Shown here in pieces: positions 5,982 through 7,233 of a DNA stretch of 7,233 nt. The notes under the pieces are model-generated. The model ran no database searches, was not told the DNA's origin, and worked only from the letters and a program-made list of their open reading frames with translations. This stretch comes from Desulfobacteraceae bacterium (GTDB taxonomy: Bacteria; Desulfobacterota; Syntrophobacteria; BM002): positions 1-7,233 of the forward strand of contig PPDG01000172.1 of assembly GCA_002899795.1 (NCBI GenBank), in the 5' to 3' direction. The first letter of the stretch is position 1, and every line of letters starts with the position of its first letter. The translations under genes and the position numbers were made by a program.

Positions 5982-7233
5982 TTAAGACGTTTGCAACAAG
6001 TCGGCGACCTGGTGGCTCTGGCGTTGAAGTTTAGCTCGAAGAACTGCATGTGTTGGCTTGGTTAGCTCTGGATCCTTCTGTATCAAGGTCAGAGCGGCCC
6101 GCCTGGCAGCCTCCAGGGTTTCAGCGTCCCTTACCAAGTTGGCGAGCTTCAAGTCCATGAAGCCCGCTTGCTGCAAACCTATGAGGTCTCCCGGTCCCCG
6201 CAAGCGGAGATCCTCTTCAGCTATGCGGAAGCCATCGTTACTTTGCTCCATAATGGCCAGTCGCTGTCTGGTTTCAAGACCACCCCCTTCGTATATCAGG
6301 AGGCAGTAGGAAGCATGGGTACTGCGGCCCACCCGGCCGCGTAACTGGTGAAGCTGGGACAGGCCAAATCGCTCCGGATGCTCCACTACCATTACCGTGG
6401 CGTCAGGCACATCAATGCCCACTTCGATAACAGTAGTGGCCACCAGGAGCTGTATTTGTTTGCTGGCGAAGGCTGCCATGATTTTCTGTTTTTCTTCGGC
6501 AGCCATGCGACCGTGCAGCATGGCCAAGGGGATATCAGGGAAGACCTCATTACCCAAGTGCTCAGTCATGGAGGTGACATCTCTTAGATCCGACTTTTCC
6601 GACTCTTCCACCAACGGATAGATGATATAGGCCTGGTGACCCTGGTTGAATTCCTGCCGCAGAAGTTCGTACGCTTTGTACCGCTGCTTTGCATGAATTA
6701 TACGTGTTTGCACCGGAGTCCTGCCAGGCGGTAATTCGTCAATAACAGAAACATCCAAATCTCCGTAGACGGTCATGGCCAGGGTCCGAGGTATGGGGGT
6801 TGCTGTCATTACCAGGACGTGAGGACTTCCACCTTTCTGGCGCAAAGCCATTCGTTGGAGGACTCCGAAGCGGTGTTGTTCATCTATGATCACCAGTCCG
6901 AGTCGCTGGAAGGTGACATGTTTCTGGATCAAGGCATGGGTGCCAATGACCAGACGAGCCTCGCCCTTGGCAATAGCTTCAGTACTTGTCTGCTTTTCCC
7001 TGGATCTCAGTTTGGAGGTTAGCAAGACGAGAGGTACCCCAAGGGGTTCCGCGTAGGGCTTTAAATTGACATAGTGCTGCTGGGCGAGAATCTCGGTGGG
7101 CGCCATTACCGCAGCTTGAAATCCATTGGCAATCACGATGAATGCCGCTAGCAAAGCAACCACAGTCTTACCGCAGCCGACGTCTCCTTGGACCAGCCGA
7201 TTCATGGGGCGTCTTTTGCCGAGATCGGCATAA
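5982..7233 (-). CDS. recG: ATP-dependent DNA helicase RecG, C-terminal part (5' end outside window)
   Basis: RecG is a superfamily 2 DNA translocase that remodels stalled forks and branched intermediates. The frame is open to the window edge (first full codon 7232-7230), giving the last 416 residues of a protein usually near 700-800. The N-terminal wedge domain is missing only because the window ends. Visible motifs, numbered from the edge: QGDVGCGKT (Walker A, 15-23), MAPTEILAQQH (Ia), DEQHRFGV (motif II, starting at 117), TATPIPRTLAM (III), LHGRM (IV), VATTVIEVGIDVPDA (V), QLRGRVGRS (VI, starting at 296), and QSNDGFRIAEEDLRLRGPGD, the region coupling ATP use to translocation in RecG. The PIPRTLAMTVYGDLDVSVIDELPPGR run separates RecG from the related Mfd and PriA. 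The Met at 7205 is internal. No frameshift is seen, so the gene looks functional. Confidence 0.97.
   Translation of the reverse strand, partial: YADLGKRRPMNRLVQGDVGCGKTVVALLAAFIVIANGFQAAVMAPTEILAQQHYVNLKPYAEPLGVPLVLLTSKLRSREKQTSTEAIAKGEARLVIGTHALIQKHVTFQRLGLVIIDEQHRFGVLQRMALRQKGGSPHVLVMTATPIPRTLAMTVYGDLDVSVIDELPPGRTPVQTRIIHAKQRYKAYELLRQEFNQGHQAYIIYPLVEESEKSDLRDVTSMTEHLGNEVFPDIPLAMLHGRMAAEEKQKIMAAFASKQIQLLVATTVIEVGIDVPDATVMVVEHPERFGLSQLHQLRGRVGRSTHASYCLLIYEGGGLETRQRLAIMEQSNDGFRIAEEDLRLRGPGDLIGLQQAGFMDLKLANLVRDAETLEAARRAALTLIQKDPELTKPTHAVLRAKLQRQSHQVADLLQTS

Overview
The window reads as part of a bacterial chromosome of moderate G+C. All three recognisable genes lie on the minus strand, so transcription runs from the high-coordinate end to the low. 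The gene set (recG, a YkgJ-type cysteine-cluster protein, and a very large GGDEF/ATPase/HEAT signalling protein) and the style of the intergenic repeats suggest a Desulfobacterota (former Deltaproteobacteria) genome. This is an inference from general familiarity; there is no rRNA or other marker gene to confirm it.

Layout in transcription order: (1) 7233-5982, the C-terminal 416 codons of RecG helicase, cut by the window edge. (2) A 277-bp gap (5981-5705), mostly occupied by a roughly 183-bp nested inverted repeat carrying six 7-bp tandem units. (3) 5704-4766, a 312-residue protein with a YkgJ-family cysteine cluster. (4) A 473-bp gap (4765-4293) packed with small palindromes: a hairpin just after the ykgJ-like stop, an 86-bp imperfect inverted repeat built from 8-bp units, a direct pair of 28-bp repeats each holding two mini-hairpins, and a perfect stem-loop in the leader of the next gene. 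(5) 4292-12, a 1426-residue cytoplasmic protein: GGDEF domain, P-loop ATPase of the STAND/AAA_16 type, an unnamed domain present twice, and C-terminal HEAT-like repeats.

The large protein is the most interesting item. Its order is catalytic head, NTPase switch, helical-repeat tail. This is the general plan of STAND signalling proteins, with a putative c-di-GMP synthase as output. Its signature is AGDEF rather than GGDEF, and it lacks the usual RxxD inhibitory site. The three genes share a strand, but the wide, repeat-filled gaps argue against one tight operon. RecG acts in DNA repair and replication-fork processing, the YkgJ-like protein probably binds a metal, and nothing in the sequence links either to the signalling protein.
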